The notes under the pieces were generated by a model. The model searched no databases. It was not told the DNA's origin and was given only the letters and a program-made list of their open reading frames with translations. 64,000 nt of DNA, taken from positions 34,212-98,211 of the forward strand of contig NZ_SWKK01000002.1 in NCBI RefSeq assembly GCF_005144745.1. Reading direction: 5' to 3'. Position 1 is the stretch's first letter. Every line of letters starts with the position of its first letter. This DNA comes from Flavobacterium sp. ASW18X (GTDB taxonomy: Bacteria; Bacteroidota; Bacteroidia; Flavobacteriales; Flavobacteriaceae). A program made the translations under genes and the position numbers. Shown one piece after another: positions 27,201 through 33,946 of this stretch.

Positions 27201-27532
27201 TAGGAGATAAAGGTTTTATACAACACGTTTTACCAAATGAGGTACAAATAAGTCCAATCACAGATTTTGAAATAATAGATATAGATGGCGATGGCACGTT
27301 AGAAGTTATTGTGGTGGGCAATCACTTTCCTGTAGAAGTAGAAACCATAAGGTTTGATGCTTCAAAAGGAGCTGTTCTTGGTTTTGAAAGTGGAGGGTAT
27401 AAGGTGATAAACCATTCTGGATTTAAAATTAGTGGTGATGCACGTAGGGTAAAATCCGTCAAACAGAAAGATGGAAATTTGTTATTGATTCTCAAAAACA
27501 ATTCGTTTCCAGAAGCATTCCGACTATATTAA
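24275..27532 (+). CDS. FG-GAP/VCBS-repeat lipoprotein with ASPIC/UnbV domain
   Basis: A large exported protein of 1085 residues. The start at ATG 24275 gives a signal peptide ending in a lipobox (VASC, about residue 20); an earlier TTG at 24263 lies just after the terminator. Many FG-GAP repeats with calcium-binding cores such as DINNDGLED, DFNEDGWPD, DLDNDGDLD and DVDGDGDVD form one or two beta-propellers. An ASPIC/UnbV segment (about 505-575) sits between the two halves. Such lipoproteins often follow susCD in marine flavobacterial sugar loci and are thought to bind glycan at the surface. No enzymatic site is seen. Confidence 0.88.
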   Translation: MGIKFLKSIVWIALVYVASCSSERDTKGNDEKRFTLLSSSVTGIDFKNEITSTNQFNFLNYPYIYNGGGVAIGDINNDGLEDVYLSANQNSNALYLNQGNFKFKEVTKKAGLEDSTGWTTGISMVDINADGYLDIYVCKSGKIDVPSQRANKLYINNGDLTFTEAAKEYGLADTGFGTQAYFLDYDLDQDIDVYIVNHRPDFGNLKSTATIIQEASDQLYRNDNGQFINVSKTSGIQNKAWGLSAAIADFNEDGWPDVYVCNDFSEPDFLYINNQKGGFTDQILKTMDHISFNSMGSDVADFDNDGMLDIMVLDMSAEDHVRSKTNMPSMSTEAFENAVAKGYHYQYMFNMLQWNRGGATFSEIGHMAHVAKTDWSWAPLFADLDNDGLKDLLVTNGIKKDVGNVDFRNTLNSKVKNKEPMSLNSVLDMVPASKIPNYVFHNQGDLTFSKVQEDWGFGTPSFSNGAAYADLDNDGDLDIVVNNLDDSAFVYRNNTEGNFLQLQITGPKNNPLGLGVQVVVTTNKGQQIQQIYANRGFQSSVSTKLHFGLGDASIENVMVSWPDGKKQELGKVQANQVLKIAYAEARFSKENQKQEHHHLNKVDLKTNGLDYQHQEQPYNDYAQQLLLPYKMSQSGPYMAVADVNADGLEDLYVGGAQGQEASLYIQLTDGSFKKQIQQAFIKDAMFEDLESLFFDYDKDGDLDLYVVSGGNEKKANADFYQDRLYNNDGLGNFSKTIGVLPKISIAGQVVKTADIDNDGDLDLFVGGRHVPWAYPSTPKSLILRNDGNRFTEISDNSLKLQQPLGMVTDALFTDVDDDGDKDLLVVGEWMPITILQNDNGIFKSQDSVGLEESTGLWSAVEAADVDGDGDVDYLVGNLGLNTKYKAGASHVFEVYGDDFDDSGSFDIVLVNQYKDKLVPVRGKQCSSEQIPFISQKFSTYEAFANASVEEVYGIEALAEAIHYKANNLASVWLENLGDKGFIQHVLPNEVQISPITDFEIIDIDGDGTLEVIVVGNHFPVEVETIRFDASKGAVLGFESGGYKVINHSGFKISGDARRVKSVKQKDGNLLLILKNNSFPEAFRLY

Positions 27533-28464
27533 CTCACGAATTTAGTTACGTATCCAAAAGAAACTAAGGCCAGTATTAGCCATGTAAAAAGTCCAATTAA
27601 AAAAGTTTGTGAGCCTAATTGTTTAATCTGGGCCATGTTTATACTAAGGCCAATTAAAAAGAGGGTAAAGACTAACAAACGTTTAGAAATCCATACTAAA
27701 ATTATAGAAACGGTTTCAAAGTTTGGTAAATAGGTGTTTAAGAGAATTGCGGCTAAAAAAGCTAGGATAAAATAAGGAAAACTCTTTTTGTTGAATTCTT
27801 TAGATTTAAATGAAACTAAAACTACTAAAGGCACAATCCATAAGGCTCGGACCAATTTGGTGGTAGTAGCTACTAAAAGGGCATCTTCTCCGTAAGAATT
27901 GCTCGCTCCAATTACCGAGCTTGTATCATGTATAGCTAAAGCACACCAAACTCCAAATTGATTTTGAGAAAGCTCAAAAAAATGAGCAATAGGCGGGAAT
28001 AGAAATAAGGCTACGGAATTAAGCAAAAAGACAACGGCTAGTGCGATACTTGTTTGATGAGGTTTGGCCTTAATCCCCGTACTAACTGCAGCAATAGCAC
28101 TGCCACCACAGATTGCAGTGCCAGAAGCCACTAAAAAAGTGATTGTTTTATCAGATTTTAAAAGAAGTGCTAATCCAAACGCAATTAAAAATGTTAAGGT
28201 TATTCCAAATAAACTAATGCCAAAACTATCACTGCCTACAGCAATAGCAGTACTTAAGTTAATACCAAAACCTAAGCCGATAACAGATAGCTTCAATAAT
28301 TTTTTCTGTATTGGGGCGTGGTAAGGTACAGGCTTCTTTTTAATGAGTCCAGAAAGGCCAATAAGTAATCCCAAAGTTAAAGCTATGGGAGCAGAAATTT
28401 TGTTGAAGAATACCGCTACTAAAACAGTAAGCGTAATGCCAACAGGTAGATAAAAACGACTCAT
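27529..28464 (-). CDS. YeiH-family putative sulfate/sulfite exporter (UPF0324)
   Basis: A 311-residue inner-membrane protein with about ten hydrophobic helices. The conserved GTAICGGSAIAAVS and IHDTSSVIGASNSYG segments are diagnostic of the UPF0324/YeiH family, annotated as putative sulfate exporters. It is convergent with the FG-GAP gene (4-bp stop overlap). A perfect 20-bp LacI-type palindrome lies 5 bp before its ATG. In the proposed pathway it would export the sulfite made by the flavin monooxygenase, for oxidation by the periplasmic sulfite dehydrogenase at 4446. Substrate is inferred. Confidence 0.87.
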   Translation of the reverse strand: MSRFYLPVGITLTVLVAVFFNKISAPIALTLGLLIGLSGLIKKKPVPYHAPIQKKLLKLSVIGLGFGINLSTAIAVGSDSFGISLFGITLTFLIAFGLALLLKSDKTITFLVASGTAICGGSAIAAVSTGIKAKPHQTSIALAVVFLLNSVALFLFPPIAHFFELSQNQFGVWCALAIHDTSSVIGASNSYGEDALLVATTTKLVRALWIVPLVVLVSFKSKEFNKKSFPYFILAFLAAILLNTYLPNFETVSIILVWISKRLLVFTLFLIGLSINMAQIKQLGSQTFLIGLFTWLILALVSFGYVTKFVS

Positions 28465-28469
28465 ACAAC

Positions 28470-28489
28470 AAATGTAAACGTTTACATTT
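28470..28489. promoter_or_regulatory. Perfect LacI-type palindrome between yeiH and moaE
   Basis: AAATGTAAACGTTTACATTT is a perfect 20-bp palindrome with core TGTAAACGTTTACA (28473-28486). It ends 5 bp before the yeiH start codon (leftward) and 90 bp before moaE (rightward). A repressor bound here would block yeiH transcription and might also affect moaE-moaC. Confidence 0.75.
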
Positions 28490-28579
28490 TATAATCAAAA
28501 TTTATATTCTGGTGTGATAATATGGGAATATAACACGGTAAATACCAACTTTTTTTAGAGAGATGTTTACCTTTATACT

Positions 28580-29020
28580 ATGGAGAAAAAGAAGAAAAAA
28601 GTGTTTGTAGAGGGGCCTATAGCACCTAGCTTTATTGCAGATGCTATTGCCAAGCACCAATCCAAAACAACTATAGGAGCGCACGATATTTTTTTAGGAC
28701 AGGTAAGGGCAGATGAGATAGACGGTAAGACGGTTACTGCAATAGAATATACAGCTTATGAGTCCATGGCAGAGCAGAAGTTTGATGAGATAAGAGAAGC
28801 TACCTTTTCTAAATTTAATCTCACCTGTATGCACATTTATCATAGTTTAGGTATAGTTGGCGTAGGTGAACTATGTTTGTTTGTTTTTGTTTCTTCTCCC
28901 CATAGAAAAGTGGTATTTGAAGCATTAGAATTTGTGGTAGAGGCTATAAAAAAAGAAGTGCCAGTATTTGGCAAAGAAGTTTTTGCAGGCGACAGTTACC
29001 AATGGAAAGTGAATACATAG
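28580..29020 (+). CDS. moaE: Molybdopterin synthase catalytic subunit
   Basis: A 146-residue cytoplasmic enzyme that, with MoaD, inserts two sulfurs into cyclic pyranopterin to form molybdopterin. The IFLGQVRADEIDGKTVTAIEYTAY-type core (about 38-62), HSLGIVGVGE, SSPHRKVVFEA and the C-terminal KKEVPVFGKEVF motif with the active-site lysines are all visible. It is followed 4 bp later by moaC. The molybdopterin-dependent sulfite dehydrogenase in the window would use the product. It shares its upstream gap with yeiH and the LacI-type palindrome. Confidence 0.93.
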   Translation: MEKKKKKVFVEGPIAPSFIADAIAKHQSKTTIGAHDIFLGQVRADEIDGKTVTAIEYTAYESMAEQKFDEIREATFSKFNLTCMHIYHSLGIVGVGELCLFVFVSSPHRKVVFEALEFVVEAIKKEVPVFGKEVFAGDSYQWKVNT

Positions 29021-29024
29021 AAAA

Positions 29025-29450
29025 ATGGTAGATATTACACAAAAAAAGAATACACATAGAACCGCAATTGCGCAGGCAGTGGTACAAGTTGGGAATGTGG
29101 CAACTATTACAGCTATAAAAAATAATACTGTGCCAAAAGGCGATGTTTTTGAAATGAGTAAAGCAGCGGGTTTTTTGGGTATAAAAAAGACACCAGAATT
29201 GTTGCCAGACTGTCATCCGCTGCCTATTGAACATGCAAAAGTAGAATATCAAATAGATGGTTTAACTATTACCATTAAGGTTTTAGTACAAACTTTTTAT
29301 AAAACGGGAGTAGAAGTAGAGGCTATGCACGGAGCTAGTATCGTAGCCTTAAATATGTATGATATGTTAAAACCGATAGACAAAAAAGTGTCTATTTTAA
29401 ATATAAAATTACTAGAGAAAACAGGAGGAAAATCTGATTTGAAATTTTAA
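29025..29450 (+). CDS. moaC: Cyclic pyranopterin monophosphate synthase
   Basis: A 141-residue enzyme that forms cyclic pyranopterin monophosphate early in molybdenum cofactor synthesis. LLPDCHPLPIEHAKVEYQ and VEAMHGASIVALNMYDMLK, followed by PIDKK, are the conserved MoaC blocks. It is somewhat shorter than proteobacterial MoaC. It follows moaE by 4 bp, an operon typical of Bacteroidota. Other Moco genes (moaA, moeA, mogA) are not in the window. Confidence 0.93.
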   Translation: MVDITQKKNTHRTAIAQAVVQVGNVATITAIKNNTVPKGDVFEMSKAAGFLGIKKTPELLPDCHPLPIEHAKVEYQIDGLTITIKVLVQTFYKTGVEVEAMHGASIVALNMYDMLKPIDKKVSILNIKLLEKTGGKSDLKF

Positions 29451-29511
29451 CAATTTTTGCAAGCGTCAGCTCATTATTTTTCTAATTTAGCCTCATAATC
29501 TTTTATGTAAA

Positions 29512-29826
29512 ATGAACAACCTAAAGCGAGTAATCGTAGATTTTAAAAAGCTTACCCCAGAGGTGCTTAAGTTGTTAGTAGAGGCTTACCCAGACGGGTA
29601 TGATTATACAGACATTATCAGCTTTAGAAATGCAGCTGGAGAAAAAGTGGAGTGTGTAGAGGTCCTTACAGAAGACACCAAATACTTGGTCAAGATTTCT
29701 TCCAAATTAGAGAAAACTATGGCCAATTATGACGAAGAAGACTATGAGGATTATGACGACGACGACCCTACTGCTGTTGTAGACCCAGACGAAATTTCTG
29801 AATCTGAGGACGGCGACAACGATTAA
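29512..29826 (+). CDS. Conserved small acidic protein of unknown function
   Basis: A 104-residue cytoplasmic protein. The first about 70 residues look like a compact alpha/beta fold (FKKLTPEVLKLLVEAYPDGYDYTDIISF). The tail is extremely acidic, almost all D and E (about 74-104). No family with a known role is recognised. It is 61 bp after moaC and convergent with the threonine dehydrogenase gene, whose stop is 3 bp away. The intact frame with a clear domain plus acidic tail makes it a real gene; function unknown. Confidence 0.75.
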   Translation: MNNLKRVIVDFKKLTPEVLKLLVEAYPDGYDYTDIISFRNAAGEKVECVEVLTEDTKYLVKISSKLEKTMANYDEEDYEDYDDDDPTAVVDPDEISESEDGDND

Positions 29827-29829
29827 GGC

Positions 29830-30768
29830 TTAGCCAAGGTTGGTCAACATCTCTTTTGTTGTTTTTTCCAAATCAAAGGAGTGTTGCCAACCCCAATCTT
29901 TCCTAGCAGAATCATCGTTTATACTGCTGGGCCAAGAATCAGCAATCTGTTGTCTAAAATCTGGCTCGTATTTCATCTTAAAATTGGTAATGTGTAGTGC
30001 TATACTAGCCGCAATCTCTTCAGGAGCAAAACTTATAGCGGCAAGATTGTAAGAGGAGCGTATTTTTATTTGTGTTTCTGGTGCTTCCATAATGGCCAAG
30101 GTTGCTTTTATAGCATCATCCATAAACATCATGGGCAGGGTAGTTCCTTTTTTTAAAAAACAGGTGTAAGTTTGTGTTTCTATAGCCTTGTGGTAAATTT
30201 CTACAGCATAATCGGTGGTGCCACCACCAGGTTGTGTTTTCCAACTTATAAGCCCTGGGTAGCGCACGCTACGCACGTCTACTCCGTATTTTTCATAGTA
30301 ATATTGGCACCAACGTTCTCCAGATTGCTTGCTAATTCCATAAACGGTACTAGGTTCCATTATGGTATGTTGTTCTGTAGCCTCCTTAGGTGTATTGGGT
30401 CCAAATACAGCTATGCTAGAAGGCCAAAATATTTTGCTAATCTTTTTTTCCTTGGCAAGATTGAGCACGTTAAAAAGAGAATTCATGTTTAAATTCCAAG
30501 CTCTCATGGGGAATTTTTCTGCAGTAGCGCTAAGCATGGCAGCCATTAAATAAACCTCTTCTATTTCATAATGCATTACCACATCTTCTAAGGCACTATA
30601 ATTGGTTGCGTCCAGCAGTTCAAATGGGCCAGAAGCCATAAGAGTAGCATCGCCTTCTCTAATGTCACTTGCCACCACACAGTCTTTTCCGTGTTTTTGT
30701 CTTAGTGCATAGGTTAGTTCTGTTCCTATTTGCCCACAGGCACCTAAAATTAAGATAGATTTAGCCAT
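29830..30768 (-). CDS. L-threonine 3-dehydrogenase, short-chain (epimerase-like) type
   Basis: A 312-residue extended SDR enzyme. It has the NAD-binding ILGACGQIGTELTYAL motif, the catalytic YxxxK in YGISKQSGE and the SVRYPGLISWKTQPGGGTTDYA-type block (starting near residue 170) that marks the threonine dehydrogenase branch known from Flavobacterium frigidimaris. It would oxidise L-threonine to 2-amino-3-ketobutyrate in the cytoplasm. The enzyme is single-gene here; the partner Kbl is not in the window. Confidence 0.88.
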   Translation of the reverse strand: MAKSILILGACGQIGTELTYALRQKHGKDCVVASDIREGDATLMASGPFELLDATNYSALEDVVMHYEIEEVYLMAAMLSATAEKFPMRAWNLNMNSLFNVLNLAKEKKISKIFWPSSIAVFGPNTPKEATEQHTIMEPSTVYGISKQSGERWCQYYYEKYGVDVRSVRYPGLISWKTQPGGGTTDYAVEIYHKAIETQTYTCFLKKGTTLPMMFMDDAIKATLAIMEAPETQIKIRSSYNLAAISFAPEEIAASIALHITNFKMKYEPDFRQQIADSWPSSINDDSARKDWGWQHSFDLEKTTKEMLTNLG

Positions 30769-30831
30769 GAATTAGTCGTTTGTTGCATTGTCAACAAATA
30801 TAGCTGTTCTTAAAATTTGTACTTTCGTTAA

Positions 30832-31323
30832 ATGCAAAAATTACTAATCATCTGTACATTTTTTTTGGTATGTTTTGCTTGTAAGGAAAAAGCACCAATA
30901 CAAGAGCAACAAAATGCTGTAGCAGCAGAGTTTTCTTTTAAAAACATGCCTAACCCAATACCGTTGACCGATAAGGCAACAGAAAAATTGAAACCTTGGA
31001 CAGCTTATCAGGATTTTGAAAAAAGTTTTGATGTATTCCGTAGAGCTCGTAATACGGAAGATTTAAAGTTGGCTGTAACAGATTTGATAGAAAAAGAAAC
31101 AGCATTGGAAAAGAGTGATTATCCAGAGGCTTATAATATTGCACAGATAAAAAGTAGACAGTTGATTTTAAAAACCTTTTTACTGAAGATTAAAGGGCAT
31201 TTAGACAATCAACAAGAAGTTAAAGAGCCTGTGAAAGAGTTGTTGCTGGCAAGAAACGCTATGCGCAATCAATTTAATAGAATTCTTAAGGACACCCTAG
31301 ACACTAAATCTATTTTGGAATGA
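30832..31323 (+). CDS. Hypothetical lipoprotein
   Basis: A 163-residue protein with a signal peptide and lipobox (CFAC, about C17). The mature part is helical and rich in K, E and L, without recognised motif; it contains KPWTAYQDFEKSFDVFRRA and ends with a predicted helix. Its stop codon overlaps the start of the next gene (ATGA), so the two are translationally coupled. Function is unknown. Confidence 0.72.
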   Translation: MQKLLIICTFFLVCFACKEKAPIQEQQNAVAAEFSFKNMPNPIPLTDKATEKLKPWTAYQDFEKSFDVFRRARNTEDLKLAVTDLIEKETALEKSDYPEAYNIAQIKSRQLILKTFLLKIKGHLDNQQEVKEPVKELLLARNAMRNQFNRILKDTLDTKSILE

Positions 31324-31820
31324 AGAAATACATAGGTATCATAGCTGCATTTTATATTACACTTGGTTTTGCGCAAAAAAAAGAGATTAACGCCATTAAT
31401 TCAGTTTTAGATAGCTGGCATATGGCGGCTAGCCAAGCGGATTTTGATGCTTATTTTAGTAAGATGACTACAGACGGTGTTTTTATTGGTACAGACGCTA
31501 TGGAAAATTGGCAGAATGATGAATTCCGTACGTTTTCCAAACCTTATTTTGATAAAGGGAAAGCCTGGAGTTTTACTGCGGTGGAGCGCAATATATATGT
31601 TTCTGATGATAAATCTTTTGCTTGGTTTGATGAGTTATTAGACACCCAAATGGAAATTTGCCGTGGTTCTGGGGTATTAAAAAAGGTAAATAACGATTGG
31701 AAAATTGCGCACTATGTACTTTCTATTGCAGTACCTAATGAACACGTGGATGAACTTGTGTCCATAAAAAAGCAGAAGGATAGCCTTCTGCTCTTACAAT
31801 TAAAAAATATTAAAAAGTAA
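31320..31820 (+). CDS. Exported SnoaL/NTF2-like protein (DUF4440-type)
   Basis: A 166-residue secreted protein. After a signal peptide (ending near GFAQ) comes an NTF2-like fold with VLDSWHMAASQADFDAYFSKM and GTDAMENW segments and a C-terminal beta strand WKIAHYVLS. Such folds bind small ligands or serve as enzymes; nothing more specific can be said. It overlaps the preceding lipoprotein gene by 4 bp. Its last codons also form the stem of a terminator for the opposite gene. Confidence 0.78.
   Translation: MKKYIGIIAAFYITLGFAQKKEINAINSVLDSWHMAASQADFDAYFSKMTTDGVFIGTDAMENWQNDEFRTFSKPYFDKGKAWSFTAVERNIYVSDDKSFAWFDELLDTQMEICRGSGVLKKVNNDWKIAHYVLSIAVPNEHVDELVSIKKQKDSLLLLQLKNIKK
31766..31792 (-). terminator. 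Intrinsic terminator for the leftward TPR gene, inside the neighbour's coding end
   Basis: AGCAGAAGG-atag-CCTTCTGCT is a perfect 9-bp stem with 4-nt loop. On the minus strand it is followed by TTTTTT. It lies 32 bp past the stop of the leftward gene at 31824, but within codons of the rightward gene ending at 31820. Confidence 0.75.
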
Positions 31821-31823
31821 TAG

Positions 31824-32525
31824 TTACTTTTCTTCTGTACTGGTTTCGTTTTTGCGGCTCTCTAAAGCTTGTTTGCTAAGGCTTGCTAGGTTAAAATTAG
31901 GCGCTATTGCTAATGCTTGGTCCATAAAGGCAATAGATTCATCAATTTTGGTCTTATCATTATTAAAAATCAGAAGTCCTTTTAAATGTAAAAATGCAGC
32001 TTTTAGAGAAACTTCATAAGGTTGTTGACGCTCAAAGAAGGCATGCTTCATTTGGTCAGTAGCATTTGCTATGCCGTATTCAATATAGCTAGACGCCCCA
32101 GAACCATCGCCTAACTGAATTTTTAAATCGGCTATCTCATAAGCCAACATCGGATTTTTATTTCTTTCATATAAAATTTCAAACTGTTCTACTGCACGTT
32201 GAGGTTGCCCAAGCGATTTTAGACTTACGGCTTTTACTTGTACCGCTAAATCAGAATCGGTGTTGTTTTTCTCTATGCCTATGGTATTTAATGCTTGTAG
32301 GTGTTGGTTGCTATTCATGTATACAAAGGCTAAAGTGTCTTTACGAGCTTTAGAGGGTTGTAAAATGTTTAAATGTGTTAAGGCTCCAATAATTCCATTG
32401 ACATCGCCTTGTGTGCGCATTTCTTTATAATACGCTTCATAATGTTTGGTAAGTTCTGTACTGTTTTGAGCAGCCGTTTGGAAAACGGAGCAAAGGGTCA
32501 ATAAAACAAGAAGTTTTTTCATCAT
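31824..32525 (-). CDS. Exported TPR-like protein
   Basis: A 233-residue protein with a signal peptide (MMKKLLVLLTLCSVFQTAAQ; the second Met at 32522 may be the start). The mature part is built of repeated helices with TPR-type spacing (LAFVYMNSNQHLQALNTIG, QRAVEQFEILYERNKNPML, ESIAFMDQALAIAPNF). It is likely a periplasmic protein-interaction scaffold. It is single-gene between two terminators; function is unknown. Confidence 0.75.
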   Translation of the reverse strand: MMKKLLVLLTLCSVFQTAAQNSTELTKHYEAYYKEMRTQGDVNGIIGALTHLNILQPSKARKDTLAFVYMNSNQHLQALNTIGIEKNNTDSDLAVQVKAVSLKSLGQPQRAVEQFEILYERNKNPMLAYEIADLKIQLGDGSGASSYIEYGIANATDQMKHAFFERQQPYEVSLKAAFLHLKGLLIFNNDKTKIDESIAFMDQALAIAPNFNLASLSKQALESRKNETSTEEK

Positions 32526-32590
32526 ACTTAAGTTAGGTGGGCAAAGCTAAAAAAATCTTGTGTATCCCCTTGTTAAAGAAGCCTTAGTAA

Positions 32591-32625
32591 AACAAAAAGG
32601 CCCCATAATTGGAGCCTTTTTGTTT
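32591..32625 (-). terminator. Intrinsic terminator (bidirectional-looking)
   Basis: AACAAAAAGGC and GCCTTTTTGTT form an 11-bp stem around a 12-nt loop, with T-runs on both strands. It lies 18 bp past the stop of the leftward gene at 32643. Confidence 0.75.
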
Positions 32626-32642
32626 GGTGGTATATATGGTAG

Positions 32643-33017
32643 TTAGGCAGAAAGTTCTTCTAAAGAAATGGAGGAATGGTCTCTAAGAATACGGGCGTAA
32701 AGTGCTAGGCTTTTAGTGTCTTCTTGTAGACACGACTTTAGAAAATCTCTTAAATCTATATAATAGAGATTCATAGGTAGTACGGGTAAATTAACATTAA
32801 GTTTCTCCGGACTATAAAGTGCATCATCCATGACCAAATGCATATTAATTCTGCGTCTATGGTAATCCATTTGCACGTCTGCAGCGTTGTAACATTGTTT
32901 TACAATACTTTCATGTATTGTTTTTCCTTCATCGGATAATTTTCTAGGAGAGCTGTGTAGGTCAATTAAGCGCTCCATTTCCGATAAAATTCTAGTTTTT
33001 AAAATCAGATTTTCCAT
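32643..33017 (-). CDS. Conserved hypothetical protein
   Basis: A 124-residue cytoplasmic protein, mostly alpha-helical by composition, with LILKTRILSEMERLIDLHSS at the start and YYIDLRDFLKSCLQEDTKSL near the end. There is no signal peptide or recognised motif. It has its own terminator immediately downstream, so it is probably transcribed alone. Function is unknown. Confidence 0.65.
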   Translation of the reverse strand: MENLILKTRILSEMERLIDLHSSPRKLSDEGKTIHESIVKQCYNAADVQMDYHRRRINMHLVMDDALYSPEKLNVNLPVLPMNLYYIDLRDFLKSCLQEDTKSLALYARILRDHSSISLEELSA

Positions 33018-33136
33018 GCCTGTAGTTTAAATATTATGATACAAAGTTAGACAGCCGAAAATGATTTCGTAAACTTTACGCAGGGTAATTAACACCAGTT
33101 TAAGGTAAATGTTGTGAACAGTAAAAAACCTGTGGT

Positions 33137-33946
33137 TTAGGTGCTTTTTAGAGTGGTTTGTAGGAAATGATTTTTATTGAGAAAATTCCTACATAATATT
33201 TTTTTTTGAGGAAAATTCTTAATTTTTTGTGAAAATCCCGGTGGTTTAAGCCCCTTTCTTACAGCCTCTTGCGTGTAGTATTCTCTTTTTGTAGGATGAT
33301 TCGGATAAACGCCGTTAAAGGTAATTTCCGCATATTCATGAAGTAAAATTGTGGTGATCATATGGATGCAATCATCTAAATGAATAAGATTCACTAGCTC
33401 ATCACCATTGGTTAAATTGCTCTTACCACTTAAATGATTTACTGGGTGGCGGTTGGGTCCAATTAAACCGCCAAATCTAATAACAGTAGTTTTCCATGGA
33501 CCCTTTTTAAAAAGAGCTTCTGCTTGGACCAATTGTTTTCCCGATTCGGTAATAGGTTGGGTTGGGGTATCTTCTGTTATAATACCTTCTGCATTGCCAT
33601 AAACCGAGGTGCTGCTTACAAAAAGTACCCATTTGCATTGGGCGTTAATCAGTTCTTGATAAAGCAACTGCATTTTAGCAACATAGTTTTCCTTATTAGG
33701 TCCTCTTAGTTTTGGCGGTACATTGATTAGAGCAATAGCACTGTCTTCTAAAAAAGCAGTAATATCTCCTTCTATTTTATCCTCATGTAAACGTACTATG
33801 TAGGGTGCTATGCCTAAAGCTTGTAAAGAAGCTACTTTGTTTGCCTTGGTAGTGCTTCCTTTTACATGGTATCCTAGTTCTTGTAGGTTTAATGCTGTTG
33901 GTGTACCTAGCCACCCACAACCAATTATGCTTATTTTCTTATTCAA
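33137..33946 (-). CDS. NAD(P)-dependent SDR/epimerase-like protein (YeeZ type)
   Basis: A 269-residue atypical SDR. The N-terminal Rossmann motif is IIGCGWLGTPTALNL, followed by KGSTTKANKVASL, the cofactor-specificity loop of the YeeZ group. The active-site region reads SSTSVYGNAEG with the tyrosine retained but without the usual downstream lysine spacing being obvious. Function in sugar or lipid metabolism is unknown. It overlaps the upstream M28 peptidase gene by 8 bp, so the two form an operon. Confidence 0.78.
   Translation of the reverse strand: MNKKISIIGCGWLGTPTALNLQELGYHVKGSTTKANKVASLQALGIAPYIVRLHEDKIEGDITAFLEDSAIALINVPPKLRGPNKENYVAKMQLLYQELINAQCKWVLFVSSTSVYGNAEGIITEDTPTQPITESGKQLVQAEALFKKGPWKTTVIRFGGLIGPNRHPVNHLSGKSNLTNGDELVNLIHLDDCIHMITTILLHEYAEITFNGVYPNHPTKREYYTQEAVRKGLKPPGFSQKIKNFPQKKILCRNFLNKNHFLQTTLKST

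Noticed and set aside
33786..33796. TGTAAACGTAC, resembling half of the LacI-type operator
   Set aside because: It is inside a coding sequence, lacks the second arm and has no nearby promoter.
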